Source of the DNA: Virgibacillus halotolerans
GTDB lineage: Bacteria > Bacillota > Bacilli > Bacillales > Amphibacillaceae
Assembly: GCF_016908515.1 (NCBI RefSeq)
Contig: NZ_JAFBEA010000010.1
Span: 62,001-126,000 of the forward strand
Direction of reading: 5' to 3'
DNA length: 64,000 bases
In this document: positions 7,247 through 18,315 of the stretch, piece by piece
Position numbering within the stretch: the first letter of the stretch is position 1
Layout: each line of letters opens with the position of its first letter
Notes under the pieces: model-generated
The model's input: the letters and a program-made list of their open reading frames with translations, nothing else
Told to the model about the DNA's origin: nothing
Database searches by the model: none
Position numbers and translations under genes: made by a program

Positions 7247-8299
7247 ATGGAGCGATTAGAATGTTTGGATATTACGATTATTGGCGGCGGACCTGCTGGT
7301 CTATATGCTGCTTTTTATAGTGGAATGCGAGATTTGAACACCAAGATTATTGAATTTCAGCCTCATCTCGGAGGTAAAGTTCATGTGTACCCCGAAAAGT
7401 TAATTTGGGATGTTGGAGGATTAACACCTGTTACAGGAGCAACACTTATTGAACAAATGGACGCACAAGCACGCACATTTAACCCAGAAATTGTTTTGAA
7501 TGAAAAAATCACTAAAATCGATAAGACCGAGGATGATTTATTCCTCTTAACAGCTGAAAGCGGGCAGCAGCACCTAAGTAAAACTGTAATCCTTGCTGTA
7601 GGTGGGGGGATATTAAAACCGATAAAAATGGATATTGAAGGGGCAGAGCGCTTCGAAGTAACAAATTTGCACTATACGGTACAAAGCCTTGGGCAATTTA
7701 AAAACAAAACCATTATCATCTCCGGTGGCGGAAATGCGGCCATCGATTGGGCCAATGAATTGGAACCGATTGCCAAGGAGATACACCTCGTACATCGGAA
7801 AAATAAATTCACCTGCCATGAGTCACAAGCAACACAAATTATGAATTCTAGCATCCATGTGCATTTAAACACAACAATTGATAAGCTGCTTGCAAAACAA
7901 GCGGCTAATGAGATAAGTGCTGTCCGATTAAAAAACCATCGAACTAACAGTTTTAAACAAATTAATACGGACGCTGTCATCGTAAGCTATGGCTATGAGC
8001 GAGAACTGACCTTTATCAAAGAGAGCCCTTTAAATATTGCATTGGAAAATGAATACTTTGTAAAAGGTTCTTCAAAATCACATTCGAATATTGAAGGGCT
8101 ATATGCCGCAGGTGATGTCTTGTCCTTTGATGGGAAAGTACATTTGATTGCAGGTGCTTTTGTCGATGCAGCCAATGCAGTTAATCAGGCAAAAATGCTG
8201 GTTCATCCGGAAGCAACGGCAAGTGCCAGAGTTTCTTCACATAATGATAAATTCAATAAGAAAAATAAAGCTTTACTTCAACAATTATACCAAGGATAA
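7247..8299 (+). CDS. ferredoxin/flavodoxin-NADP reductase-like flavoprotein (YcgT-like)
   Basis: A 350-residue thioredoxin-reductase-fold enzyme. The FAD-binding motif GGGPAGLYAAF is at residues 12-22, the NAD(P)-binding motif GGGNAAIDWA is mid-protein, and the C-terminal FAD motif is GLYAAGDVL. No CxxC redox pair is present, which separates it from true thioredoxin reductase and fits type 2 ferredoxin-NADP reductases such as YumC/YcgT. The start follows ACGAGGAG. Its Fur operator and the following siderophore-binding lipoprotein gene suggest a role in reducing or releasing siderophore iron, which is inference; Bacillus ycgT is also Fur-regulated. Confidence 0.8.
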   Translation: MERLECLDITIIGGGPAGLYAAFYSGMRDLNTKIIEFQPHLGGKVHVYPEKLIWDVGGLTPVTGATLIEQMDAQARTFNPEIVLNEKITKIDKTEDDLFLLTAESGQQHLSKTVILAVGGGILKPIKMDIEGAERFEVTNLHYTVQSLGQFKNKTIIISGGGNAAIDWANELEPIAKEIHLVHRKNKFTCHESQATQIMNSSIHVHLNTTIDKLLAKQAANEISAVRLKNHRTNSFKQINTDAVIVSYGYERELTFIKESPLNIALENEYFVKGSSKSHSNIEGLYAAGDVLSFDGKVHLIAGAFVDAANAVNQAKMLVHPEATASARVSSHNDKFNKKNKALLQQLYQG

Positions 8300-8337
8300 C
8301 GAATGTCTAAAAATAAATACTATATTGGGGGATTACG

Positions 8338-9270
8338 ATGTTTAGAAGGAAAAAATGGCTATATTTATCAGGTATGCTTATCCTCTCACTATGCTTAACA
8401 GCTTGTGGAGGAACAAATAATTCAGAAGATAATAAGACCAGAGAGTTTGAGACTGTTAAAGGAACCATCGATGTTCCAGATAAACCAGAACGAATTGTCA
8501 CTGATTATTATGGCGGTGAATTGCTTTCTGTCGATGCAAACGTAATTGGGGTTGGGCCTAGTGCCTTTGATAACCCTTTCCTTACTGATTTATTAAAGGA
8601 TGTAGAAGATGTTGGTGACCCGATTAATCCGGAAAAGGTGTTGGGATTAGAACCCGATCTCATTGTTGTTATGTATGATGATGATTATGAAGCATTGTCA
8701 AAGATTGCCCCAACCGTTTATATTCCGTATGGCACCACAGAAGATATTGATGAAACAGTCGACCTTTTTGCCGATCTAACTGGAAAGAAAGAGGAAGCAG
8801 CGCAATATCTTGCTGATTTTGAAGAAAAGGCTGCGGAAGGACGTGACAAGCTAAAAGGCATCATTGACCCGGAAGATACTTTTGGTATTTACGAACTAAC
8901 TAACAAAGGCGAACTATGGATGTTTGGTGATAATTTCGGACGTGGAGGCCAGGTGTTATATAATGCACTGCACTTAAACATGCCTGATAAAAATACAGGC
9001 GAGGAAGGAACAGAACAGCTTTCCATGGAGGTATTACCAGATTATGCTGCAGATTACATGTTTTTAACAACCTATGACCCTGAGAATGATGGGGAGGCAC
9101 TGAAAGACTTACGAGAATCATCTATTTGGAAAAACCTGGATGCCGTTAAAAACGATACAGTCTTCTATAATGACTTTGACACATTTTACCCCTATGATCC
9201 AATTTCTGTTCAGGGTCAAATTGACCTATTTGTAGATATGATTGTAGATCGATATAATGAGGAACAATAA
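8338..9270 (+). CDS. iron-siderophore ABC transporter substrate-binding lipoprotein
   Basis: A 310-residue secreted lipoprotein with a basic N-terminus, a hydrophobic segment and lipobox LTAC (Cys23), followed by a periplasmic-binding-protein class III fold (PERIVTDYYGGELLSV, GLEPDLIVV, W.NLDAVK). It should capture ferric siderophore outside the membrane and hand it to a FecCD permease. It lies 38 nt after the reductase gene and likely shares its Fur-controlled promoter. It is convergent with two permease genes that probably form the same transporter. The siderophore type is not evident. Confidence 0.87.
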   Translation: MFRRKKWLYLSGMLILSLCLTACGGTNNSEDNKTREFETVKGTIDVPDKPERIVTDYYGGELLSVDANVIGVGPSAFDNPFLTDLLKDVEDVGDPINPEKVLGLEPDLIVVMYDDDYEALSKIAPTVYIPYGTTEDIDETVDLFADLTGKKEEAAQYLADFEEKAAEGRDKLKGIIDPEDTFGIYELTNKGELWMFGDNFGRGGQVLYNALHLNMPDKNTGEEGTEQLSMEVLPDYAADYMFLTTYDPENDGEALKDLRESSIWKNLDAVKNDTVFYNDFDTFYPYDPISVQGQIDLFVDMIVDRYNEEQ

Positions 9271-9311
9271 GAAGAGGGGGTTATCCTAACCATAGGATAC
9301 CCCCCCTCTTC
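9271..9311. terminator. hairpin between convergent iron-uptake genes
   Basis: GAAGAGGGGGTTATCCTA pairs with TAGGATACCCCCCTCTTC, an 18-bp arm with one mismatch. There is no long T tract on either side, but the position between convergent genes fits a bidirectional stop. Confidence 0.65.
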
Positions 9312-9352
9312 ATCCAATCCCAGGCTGTTAATAGATCGTTCTTAAAGATTTA

Positions 9353-10390
9353 TTATGCAGCTGATCGACTGAGTAAATATAAAAAGTATGGAGCACCAAT
9401 AATTGCAACGATCACGCCTGCTGGTATTTCTGATGGCTGTAGGATTGCTTTACCAATCGTATCAGCAACAATTAACAATAATGCACCTGCAATGGCTGAT
9501 GCTGGCAAAAGAAGACGGTGACCCGATCCAATTAACCTTCTTGCCAGATGGGGTCCAATGAGACCGACAAAACCAATTCCTCCACTCACTGATACACAAG
9601 ATGCCGCTAAACCAACAGCAACCGCTAATAGCTTTAAGCGCTCTTTCTCCACCGGAACACCTAAACTTGTTGCAAGACTATCACCAAAACTCAATGCATC
9701 CATTGTTCTTGCTTTGGAAAAAACATATGGTAACAGAATAACGATCCAAGGAAGAAGGGTTAGGACAAATCGCCATTCTGTTCCCCAAATTCTACCTGCA
9801 AGCCAGACAGCTAGTACATCATATTTCTCAGGGGGTAATCGTAAAGAGATAACCATCATTATCGCGCTAATACCAGCTGCTACTGCAATTCCAGTTAAAA
9901 TCAGTCTGTTTGGCAATAACCCTTCCTGTTTCTTATACGATAATGCATAAATGATTGCCGCTGTGATAACACCGCCAATTAATGAAAGGAATGGTAATAA
10001 TAAGACTGGAATATCCTGGTTTGGCGGATAAAATGTCATACATAAGACAATTGTAAGTCCTGCCCCTGTTGTGATGCCGAGAATCCCTGGATCTGCTAAA
10101 GGGTTTCTTGATATTCCCTGTAGTATACAACCTGATACAGCAAGCCCTGCACCAACCAATATAGAAATCACGATCCTTGGCAAACGGAATTCAAACAAAA
10201 TTAAGTTTTGCTGTGCCGTGCCTCTCCCGATTAAAGTTTGCAACAATTCTGCAGGAGATAATCGGATTGCACCAATATTTACACTAATAATGAGCGTCAG
10301 CAAAATCAATAAAATAAATACCGAAAGAACGGTCATTCTACGTATCTTTACCTTTTTATCATATTTACTTAATTGCTTTGTGGTCTGCAC
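9353..10390 (-). CDS. FecCD-family siderophore permease (second subunit)
   Basis: A 345-residue polytopic membrane permease of the iron-chelate uptake ABC family. It shows FRLPRIVISILVGAGLAVSG near residue 68, the NPLADPG.LG motif, and the GGIGFVGLIGPHLAR coupling segment near residue 267 that contacts the ATPase. The GTG start at 10390 overlaps the upstream TAG by one base (TAGTG) and is preceded by GGGAGG, indicating translational coupling. It pairs with the upstream paralogue to form a heterodimer. No ATPase gene is adjacent, so a shared FhuC/YusV-type ATPase encoded elsewhere is inferred. Confidence 0.88.
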   Translation of the reverse strand: MQTTKQLSKYDKKVKIRRMTVLSVFILLILLTLIISVNIGAIRLSPAELLQTLIGRGTAQQNLILFEFRLPRIVISILVGAGLAVSGCILQGISRNPLADPGILGITTGAGLTIVLCMTFYPPNQDIPVLLLPFLSLIGGVITAAIIYALSYKKQEGLLPNRLILTGIAVAAGISAIMMVISLRLPPEKYDVLAVWLAGRIWGTEWRFVLTLLPWIVILLPYVFSKARTMDALSFGDSLATSLGVPVEKERLKLLAVAVGLAASCVSVSGGIGFVGLIGPHLARRLIGSGHRLLLPASAIAGALLLIVADTIGKAILQPSEIPAGVIVAIIGAPYFLYLLSRSAA

Positions 10391-11430
10391 TATAGTGACC
10401 TCCCTTCTCTTCTTGCAACATATAGAAAGAATGGTACGCCAATTAATGCAAACAAGGCCCCTATTGGTGTTTCATGCGGCGCATTGATCATACGTGCACC
10501 AATGTCTGCTATACAGGTAAGTAGCCCCCCTATTACTGCTGAACAAGGTATAATCAGTCGATAGTCAACGCCTACAATATATCGGACAAGATGAGGTACT
10601 ACTAGCCCTACAAACCCAATTGGTCCCGCTACAGATACCGCTACACCTGCTAATACGAGCACAATAATAAAACCAATAATCCGGATGACATTTGTACGTT
10701 GTCCCAATCCTGTTGCGACATCTTCCCCGAGACTTAGAAGGGTGATTGAGCCGGATAAGATAATCGCAGCAACCATCGCACCCGTAATCCATGGGAACAT
10801 CATTTTTAATTGTGACCACTTCACTCCAGCGACCCCACCAGCAAACCAAAAGGCAAGGTCCTGACTAAGATTGAAATAAATGGCGATGCCTTCACTCAAA
10901 GCAGTAAAAAGAGCTGTTACAGCTGCCCCAGCAAGTACAATTCGGACTGGTGATGCTGATTTTGTCGACAAGGAACTAACACCATACACTAGTGCGACAC
11001 TGATACTTGCGCCAACAAATGAAAATAAAATTAAATAATTATATGGTAAGCCGGGCAAAAATGCATAGCAGATAGCTACCATAAATATAGCTCCGGCATT
11101 AAGACCTAATAATCCCGGATCTGCCAACGGATTACGCGTCATTCCTTGCATCATAGCTCCCGCAACGGCAAATGAAGCGCCAACTAAAATACCCGCTAAA
11201 GATCGAGGTAAACGAAGCTCCTGAATAATCGAATGTGCTGTTACGTTAGCATCGTAATGAAAAATTGCATTCCAAACCGTTGAAATATGTATATCTGCCG
11301 CCCCGACAGAGATTGAAAGTGCAAGTCCAAGGGCCAATGCAGCCAGCCCACCTACAAGAACTGCCATCGCTGCCAATGGATGTGAATGTATTCCTGTATC
11401 TTTTGTTTTAGCCGTTGTTCGTATAGACAT
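10390..11430 (-). CDS. FecCD-family siderophore permease (first subunit)
   Basis: A 346-residue polytopic permease of the same family, with LRLPRSLAGILVGASFAVAGA, NPLADPGLLG and GPIGFVGLVVPHLVR. The start follows GAAGGAAGTG. It is the first gene of a two-gene minus-strand operon with its own Fur box and promoter. Together with the lipoprotein on the plus strand it resembles the Bacillus YfiY-YfiZ-YfhA type uptake system, which uses a shared ATPase. Its substrate is not determinable. Confidence 0.88.
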   Translation of the reverse strand: MSIRTTAKTKDTGIHSHPLAAMAVLVGGLAALALGLALSISVGAADIHISTVWNAIFHYDANVTAHSIIQELRLPRSLAGILVGASFAVAGAMMQGMTRNPLADPGLLGLNAGAIFMVAICYAFLPGLPYNYLILFSFVGASISVALVYGVSSLSTKSASPVRIVLAGAAVTALFTALSEGIAIYFNLSQDLAFWFAGGVAGVKWSQLKMMFPWITGAMVAAIILSGSITLLSLGEDVATGLGQRTNVIRIIGFIIVLVLAGVAVSVAGPIGFVGLVVPHLVRYIVGVDYRLIIPCSAVIGGLLTCIADIGARMINAPHETPIGALFALIGVPFFLYVARREGRSL

Positions 11431-11481
11431 TTTTCACTTCCTTCGTTTCCTATAGATCGAAACCTCTCTTTCAGATGACAA

Positions 11482-11496
11482 TGATAATCATTATCA
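11482..11496 (-). promoter_or_regulatory. Fur box of the permease operon
   Basis: TGATAATCATTATCA is a perfect 7-1-7 palindrome lying between the probable -10 box and the permease start, as expected for Fur repression. Confidence 0.88.
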
Positions 11497-11501
11497 ATTT
11501 A

Positions 11502-11530
11502 ATCTTAGCAATCACTGTCTATTTTGTCTA
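11502..11530 (-). promoter_or_regulatory. probable promoter of the permease operon
   Basis: On the minus strand -35 TAGACA (11530-11525) and -10 TAAGAT (11507-11502) have a 17-nt spacer. The Fur box begins 6 nt downstream. Confidence 0.55.
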
Positions 11531-11539
11531 TATTTTTTG

Positions 11540-11610
11540 TTAGAAAAACCAAGAAGGCACTTGGTCCTTTTGGATCTCTCATCAAGTAAGATGTCCGTTC
11601 CAGGTAGTCG
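11540..11610 (-). repeat. family 4 intergenic repeat, copy 1
   Basis: On the minus strand this begins CGACTACCTGGAACGGACATC and continues to CTTCTTGG. A copy with about 80 percent identity by eye over about 70 nt is at 54515-54588. Both copies sit beside a family 2 hairpin repeat. The open frames reading DYLERTSYLM in both copies are best explained as the repeat itself. Confidence 0.7.
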
Positions 11611-11690
11611 CTGAGACCCCGCAAGAAAAGTGGGATTCTTTTCTGAAGAGGCTCAAGTAGCAAGCCTGTGGAAAGCGAAGTATATTTCTG
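11611..11690 (-). repeat. modular hairpin repeat (family 2, truncated copy)
   Basis: On the minus strand it reads CAGAAATATACTTCGCTTTCC, then TTGAGCCTCTTC and GCGGGGTCTCAG, matching the left part of 54262-54390. The right outer arm is missing; the family 4 repeat begins there instead. With the Fur box, promoter, family 4 copy and the serS terminator this accounts for most of 11431-11795. Confidence 0.7.
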
Positions 11691-11735
11691 CAACGAAAGA
11701 GATTATAACACCTTTCGTTTATGCTTTCCTATCAC

Positions 11736-11776
11736 AAAAAAGGCTAAGCCTCAATATTTTGAGAAACTTAGCCTTT
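11736..11776 (-). terminator. intrinsic terminator of serS
   Basis: AAAAGGCTAAG and CTTAGCCTTTT form an 11-bp stem with a secondary CTCAA/TTGAG stem in the loop; a T run follows on the minus strand. Confidence 0.9.
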
Positions 11777-11795
11777 TGCTTTACTCTAAATACAT

Positions 11796-13067
11796 TTATT
11801 GCTCAATTACTTCTTTTCCACGCATGTAAGGACGTAGCACTTCTGGTATTACGACAGAACCATCCTCCTGTTGATAGTTCTCTAATATAGCTGCAACAGT
11901 ACGTCCAATTGCTAATCCCGAGCCATTTAATGTATGAACATATTCTGGTTTTCCTTTTGCATCCCTACGGAAGCGAATGCCTGCACGTCTTGCTTGAAAG
12001 TCTTCAAAGTTCGAGCAAGAGGAAATTTCACGATACGTGTCCTGGCTTGGAATCCAAACTTCAATATCATATTTTTTCGCTGCGGTAAAGCCTAAATCCC
12101 CTGTGCACATGCTCATGACTCGGTAGGGTAGCTCAAGTAGTTGTAATACCTTTTCAGCGTTTCCAGTTAAGGTCTCTAATGTTTGATAAGATTCCTCTGG
12201 TTTGGAAAAATGGACCAACTCCACTTTATTGAATTGATGCTGACGGATTAATCCGCGTGTATCACGGCCTGCAGATCCTGCTTCAGAGCGGAAATTCGCA
12301 CTGAACGCAACATACTGTTTCGGTAAGTCAGTTAGAATTTCATCGCGATGATAATTGGTTACAGGTACTTCAGATGTCGGGATCAGAAAATAGTCCGTAT
12401 CCGCGATTCGAAATGCATCTTCTTCAAATTTCGGCAATTGTCCTGTTCCGGTCATGCTTGTTCGATTCACCATATAAGGTGGGAGTATCTCTTCATAACC
12501 ATGCTCATCCGCATGCAAATCAATCATGAAATTGAACAGTGCACGTTCCAATCTTGCACCAAGTCCTTTATAAAACACAAACCGACTGCCAGTAACCTTT
12601 GCCGCTCGTTCAAAATCTAATATATCCAAATTTGTAGCAACATCCCAGTGGGCTTTTGCTTCATAAGCAAAGGTAGGGAGCTCACCCCATTTACGTACTT
12701 CCACATTATCGTCTTCATCTTCACCAATCGGCACACTTTCATGTGGAATATTGGGGATAGAAAGCATGATATGATCAAGTGCTGCTTCCGTTTCCTTCAA
12801 TTCCTTATCAAGTGTCGAGATTCTATCGCCAACCGCTCGCATCTCTTTAATCGCTGCATCAGCATCCTTTTTTTCCTTCTTTAATACAGAGATTTGCTTC
12901 GTAACTTCATTACGTTTTGCTTTTAATGTTTCTGTTTCCGCTATTAGTTCTCGTCGTTTCTCATCGAATTCACCAAATCGGTCAAGCGCTGACAAGTCTT
13001 CACCACGATGGGTTAATTTTTCCTTAACGTCCGCAAAATTGTTTCGTAAAAACTTCATATCCAACAT
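11796..13067 (-). CDS. serS: seryl-tRNA synthetase
   Basis: A 423-residue class II aminoacyl-tRNA synthetase charging tRNA-Ser. The N-terminal coiled-coil tRNA-binding arm spans about residues 30-105. Motif 2 appears as [21 protein letters not shown] and motif 3 as [18 protein letters not shown]. The ATG at 13067 follows GGAGGA by 7 nt. Length is normal for the family. It is preceded by a serine T-box, so low charging of tRNA-Ser should raise its expression. Confidence 0.97.
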   Translation of the reverse strand: MLDMKFLRNNFADVKEKLTHRGEDLSALDRFGEFDEKRRELIAETETLKAKRNEVTKQISVLKKEKKDADAAIKEMRAVGDRISTLDKELKETEAALDHIMLSIPNIPHESVPIGEDEDDNVEVRKWGELPTFAYEAKAHWDVATNLDILDFERAAKVTGSRFVFYKGLGARLERALFNFMIDLHADEHGYEEILPPYMVNRTSMTGTGQLPKFEEDAFRIADTDYFLIPTSEVPVTNYHRDEILTDLPKQYVAFSANFRSEAGSAGRDTRGLIRQHQFNKVELVHFSKPEESYQTLETLTGNAEKVLQLLELPYRVMSMCTGDLGFTAAKKYDIEVWIPSQDTYREISSCSNFEDFQARRAGIRFRRDAKGKPEYVHTLNGSGLAIGRTVAAILENYQQEDGSVVIPEVLRPYMRGKEVIEQ

Positions 13068-13111
13068 TTCCAGTTCCTCCTTGATTTAATTAGATTATTG
13101 TTTTGGCATAC

Positions 13112-13380
13112 AAAAAACTCCCGTCCCAAAAATAGGGACGAGAGTATGATTCCCGCGTTGCCACCCTTGTTGAAGAGATTTACTCTTCCGGCTCACAGCT
13201 TTAACGGTACTTAACCGGGTTTGTCTAATAACAACGGTGTTCAACAAACCAGTTCAAGGATGGATTCACAGTTTACTCACATCGATTTACACCAACCATC
13301 GACTCGCTGTAGAAAGTTAGACTGTTACTGCTTCCTCTCAATACTTTTACTCATTTTTACTCTAATTATATTATATCATA
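13112..13380 (-). promoter_or_regulatory. T-box riboswitch, serine specifier, upstream of serS
   Basis: On the minus strand the leader has a Stem I distal region (GCGAGTCGATGGTTGGTG), GAA-TCC-ATC with TCC at 13264-13262 (a serine codon), and the T-box AGGGTGGCAACGCGG near 13152-13166. The terminator ACTCTCGTCCC/GGGACGGGAGT with a T run ends at 13112. Its promoter would lie close to or inside the 3' end of pdxT. Confidence 0.93.
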
Positions 13381-13386
13381 GTCAAA

Positions 13387-13983
13387 TTACATTGAAGATG
13401 CAAGTGTTTCTTTTGATTCTTCCACCATATCAACAAAATATGCAATAAATCGATGATCATCTGTCAACTCCGGATGAAAGGCTGTACAAACATAATGTCC
13501 CTGTTTAGCAACAACAATACGATCCTGGTAGGTTGCAAGTACTTCAACTTCTGGTCCTACTTCCATGATGTATGGTGCACGAATAAAGATCGCATTAAAG
13601 TCATCTGCAACATGGCTAATTTCAAGTGTTGCTTCAAAGCTAGCCACTTGCCTGCCAAATGCATTACGAGCAACCTTCATGTCCATTAGGCTGAGATGCG
13701 CAGCTGTTTGACCGTCAATTTCACTCGCCATCAAAATCAAACCGGCACAAGTGCCAAAAATGGGCTTATTCTGTTCACCAAATGCCTGAATTGCAGTGAA
13801 AAAACCGTAACTATCAATCAGTTTACGCATTGTCGTACTTTCACCACCAGGTAAAATCAGCCCATCAATCTCATCCAGCTGTTCTTTTCGCTTTACTTCA
13901 ATAGCTTGTGCACCACATGCCTCTATCGCCCGTATATGTTCTCTGACTGCACCTTGTAATGCAAGTACACCAATGGTCGTCAT
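13387..13983 (-). CDS. pdxT: pyridoxal 5'-phosphate synthase glutaminase subunit
   Basis: A 198-residue class I glutamine amidotransferase that supplies ammonia to PdxS for PLP synthesis. The triad is visible as Cys79 (FGTCAGL), His170 and Glu172 (FHPEL), and the GGESTT loop is at residues 46-51. It lies 128 nt downstream of pdxS on the same strand, the standard order. GAAGGA precedes the start. Confidence 0.96.
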   Translation of the reverse strand: MTTIGVLALQGAVREHIRAIEACGAQAIEVKRKEQLDEIDGLILPGGESTTMRKLIDSYGFFTAIQAFGEQNKPIFGTCAGLILMASEIDGQTAAHLSLMDMKVARNAFGRQVASFEATLEISHVADDFNAIFIRAPYIMEVGPEVEVLATYQDRIVVAKQGHYVCTAFHPELTDDHRFIAYFVDMVEESKETLASSM

Positions 13984-14111
13984 ACAGATTCCTTCTTTCT
14001 TACTTTTAAAGAAAGTATATAATTTTTCAGTGAAAATTCTAGACTATTTGTCATGAATAGCTATAACACCTGTAACACCCAGCATGGATAAACCACCACT
14101 TGTGTTTTTTG

Positions 14112-14996
14112 TTATTCGCTACGATCTTGCATGCGATCTTCCGCAGCAAGTGTACTCATTTCAATTCCTTTCATGGCAGCACCTAAATCTTTAGAAAGCT
14201 CAGCAATTAATTTATAATCCTGATAATGGGTTGTTGCCTCTACAATTGCCTTAGCAAACTTTTCCGGATTGTTTGATTTGAAAATCCCTGATCCGACAAA
14301 GACACCATCTGCACCTAATTCCATCATTAACGCTGCGTCTGATGGTGTCGCAACACCACCTGCTGCAAAGTTAACTACTGGTAAGCATCCCGCCTCACGG
14401 ATTTCCAATAATAAGTTATATGGTGCACCGATATCTTTTGCAAAGGTCATCACTTCATCTGCTGACATGGCAGTGAGCTGACGGATTTCGGATTGAACCT
14501 GACGCATATGGCGTACAGCCTCTACAATGTTTCCTGTGCCCGGTTCACCTTTTGTCCGTAGCATGGATGCACCTTCACCAATACGGCGTGCTGCTTCTCC
14601 CAAATTACGGCAGCCACAAACAAATGGTACTGTGAAATCAGATTTCCTTAAATGAAATACATCATCTGCAGGTGTTAGAACTTCACTTTCATCGATATAG
14701 TCCACACCCATTGCTTCTAACACACGCGCCTCGACAATATGCCCGATACGCCCTTTAGCCATCACTGGAATAGAAACTGCATTCATTACTTCCTCAGTAA
14801 TTGTTGGATCGGCCATACGAGCAACTCCGCCCGCCGCACGAATATCTGATGGGACACGCTCTAAAGCCATCACAGCAACTGCCCCTGCCTGTTCAGCTAT
14901 TTTCGCCTGCTCCGCGTTAATCACATCCATGATTACGCCACCCTTTTGCATTTCTGCCATTCCACGTTTCACACGATCTGTACCAATGTTTGTCAT
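14112..14996 (-). CDS. pdxS: pyridoxal 5'-phosphate synthase lyase subunit
   Basis: A 294-residue TIM-barrel enzyme that builds PLP from ribose 5-phosphate, glyceraldehyde 3-phosphate and ammonia. The Schiff-base lysine Lys81 lies in [10 protein letters not shown], and the phosphate-binding and second lysine region is RTKGEPGTG. It forms a dodecamer core decorated by PdxT in the cytosol. AAGGGGG precedes the start. It sits between dacA and pdxT as in Bacillus. Confidence 0.97.
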   Translation of the reverse strand: MTNIGTDRVKRGMAEMQKGGVIMDVINAEQAKIAEQAGAVAVMALERVPSDIRAAGGVARMADPTITEEVMNAVSIPVMAKGRIGHIVEARVLEAMGVDYIDESEVLTPADDVFHLRKSDFTVPFVCGCRNLGEAARRIGEGASMLRTKGEPGTGNIVEAVRHMRQVQSEIRQLTAMSADEVMTFAKDIGAPYNLLLEIREAGCLPVVNFAAGGVATPSDAALMMELGADGVFVGSGIFKSNNPEKFAKAIVEATTHYQDYKLIAELSKDLGAAMKGIEMSTLAAEDRMQDRSE

Positions 14997-15054
14997 TTTA
15001 TTTCCCCCTTATGTTTTTCTTCGGCGTTCTAATTCATCTTAGCAAATACTGTAG

Positions 15055-16389
15055 TTAAAACAATCCTTTGACCCAGTCAACCGCTGTTGTAAATAGATCA
15101 GCGAAAAATCCACCAATCGCACCTAATGTAAGCATAAACCAATTCGCCTTATCTACCGCTTTATCGGTTACCAAATCTATTGAACTGGCTTTGTCGGTAA
15201 AAATATAACCGTAGTCATCTTCCCCATCATAAATGACCTCTGCCGTACCAATTTTATCACCCTTTTTAATAGGGGCTTTCAGTTCGCCATCTGCATTCAG
15301 CTTCTTTTTATCAATAGCGTATTTAATGCTGTATAATTCCTTTTCATCCTCTTTTACCGGAATTGTAACAGCTTCTTTAATAGAAGCCTTTACAGTTTTG
15401 TCTTTCCCTTTTGCTACCGGAATCTCAGACTCACCTTTCACCTGATACCCAGCAGGGAATAGTTCCTCTGTCTTAAATTTTGAAAAACCGTAATCCATCA
15501 ATTTAGCTGTTTCTTTAAAACGCTTGTCCTCACTATCTGTTTTCATTACAACAGAAATTAATCTTTTCCCATCTCTTTCAGCTGTTCCGGTAAAGCAGAA
15601 ACCAGCAAGATCGGTATGTCCTGTTTTTAGACCATCCATACCCTCATAATAATATTGCTTTAAGTAGGATGCATCATGTTTAAGCATCCAGTTTAAATTT
15701 TCTACCTTTTTATCTTCAAATTCTACTTCCGTTTCACCAGAATATTCTAGCGCTTCAGGGTAATCATTAACTAGATGATAGGCAAGTAATGCTGCAGATC
15801 TGGCAGACAATAAGTTGCTCCCATCTGGGTCTGTTCCTTCCGGATGGTTTTCCTCCAAAAAGGAGTTTTCTAATCCACTGGCATTTACAAATTCATATTC
15901 AGGAAGACCCATTTCTTCCCCTTTTTTATTCATTAGTTTTACAAATTCGCCTTCAGATCCCGCGATCAATTCTGTAAGTGCAATGGTTGTCGCATTATCA
16001 GAGAAAACAGCCATTGCCGTATATAAATCACGTACCGTATAATCTTTATTCTGTGTCAATCCAACTCCGGAAAATGATGCATTGGCAGAAATACCATATG
16101 GATAATCACTGATTTGTGTTGTGGTATCCCAATCAATGTCACCTTTTTCGATTGCTTCCAAAACAAGATACTCTGTCATCATTTTTGTCATACTGGCCGG
16201 GGGTAAAGCTACATCCGGATTTTTCGCATATAAAACTTTTCCTGTTTCCGCATCAACTAATATCGCCGATTCGGCGTCCAAATTGATTGAATCCGCTGCT
16301 TGCACAGTAAATGGTTGTACAACAAACGACATCATCAATACGAGTCCTACTAATAAAAACGACAAACTTTTAGTACATTTCTGTTTCAC
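15055..16389 (-). CDS. dacA: D-alanyl-D-alanine carboxypeptidase (PBP5-type)
   Basis: A 444-residue low-molecular-weight penicillin-binding protein that trims the terminal D-Ala of peptidoglycan stem peptides outside the membrane. The signal peptide ends after VQA near residue 31. The active-site motifs are S66-MTK, S130-DN and K255-TG. A C-terminal domain and an amphipathic anchor helix (FFADLFTTAVDWVKGLF) follow. The GTG at 16389 is chosen because GGAGGT is 7 nt upstream; an earlier TTG at 16407 would place that RBS inside the gene. In Bacillus it is the main vegetative carboxypeptidase. Confidence 0.94.
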   Translation of the reverse strand: MKQKCTKSLSFLLVGLVLMMSFVVQPFTVQAADSINLDAESAILVDAETGKVLYAKNPDVALPPASMTKMMTEYLVLEAIEKGDIDWDTTTQISDYPYGISANASFSGVGLTQNKDYTVRDLYTAMAVFSDNATTIALTELIAGSEGEFVKLMNKKGEEMGLPEYEFVNASGLENSFLEENHPEGTDPDGSNLLSARSAALLAYHLVNDYPEALEYSGETEVEFEDKKVENLNWMLKHDASYLKQYYYEGMDGLKTGHTDLAGFCFTGTAERDGKRLISVVMKTDSEDKRFKETAKLMDYGFSKFKTEELFPAGYQVKGESEIPVAKGKDKTVKASIKEAVTIPVKEDEKELYSIKYAIDKKKLNADGELKAPIKKGDKIGTAEVIYDGEDDYGYIFTDKASSIDLVTDKAVDKANWFMLTLGAIGGFFADLFTTAVDWVKGLF

Positions 16390-16458
16390 TTTCTCTACCT
16401 CCGCCAAATACTTTTTCCTTTATTTTTTAAAACGTGTACCTTTGTTATTTTACCACAT

Positions 16459-16498
16459 AAAAAAACAAAAAAATAGACGGGAAATCATTCCCATCTAT
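16459..16498 (-). terminator. intrinsic terminator downstream of guaB
   Basis: On the minus strand ATAGATGGGAA pairs with TTCCCGTCTAT (one mismatch) and is followed by TTTTTTTG. It lies between guaB and dacA, so it most likely ends the guaB transcript. Confidence 0.8.
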
Positions 16499-16630
16499 AA
16501 ATTCTGTGACATTTCAATTTCCTTATGTCAGCTACTGCCCCTATCTTGGCTAATTCAGTAGTGGCCACTTGTATGTGGGTTTTCGCTTAAAACTGTCCGG
16601 GATGTTCAAGACATCAATGTATTTTTATCC

Positions 16631-18121
<1,491 letters not shown>

Positions 18122-18315
18122 TTATATAAAAAAAATAATGGATAATGAAGTAATATCTTATCCATATGTATGTAAATAATGAACTTGGTCAAGCTATTCA
18201 GGTAATTCTATTTTTATATACAATACGCTAACAATGGCGCTTTTTCAACCCATGATTCTTTTCCCATTAAAAATAAATAGATTCTAAATATTTTAATAGC
18301 TAGGAGGGTGGAGCG

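Noticed and set aside
11505-11693. Short frame with DYLERTSYLMRDPKGPSAF
   Set aside because: It is the translation of the family 4 and family 2 repeats; the matching frame at 54501 is in another repeat copy, and neither has an RBS. Kept as repeats.
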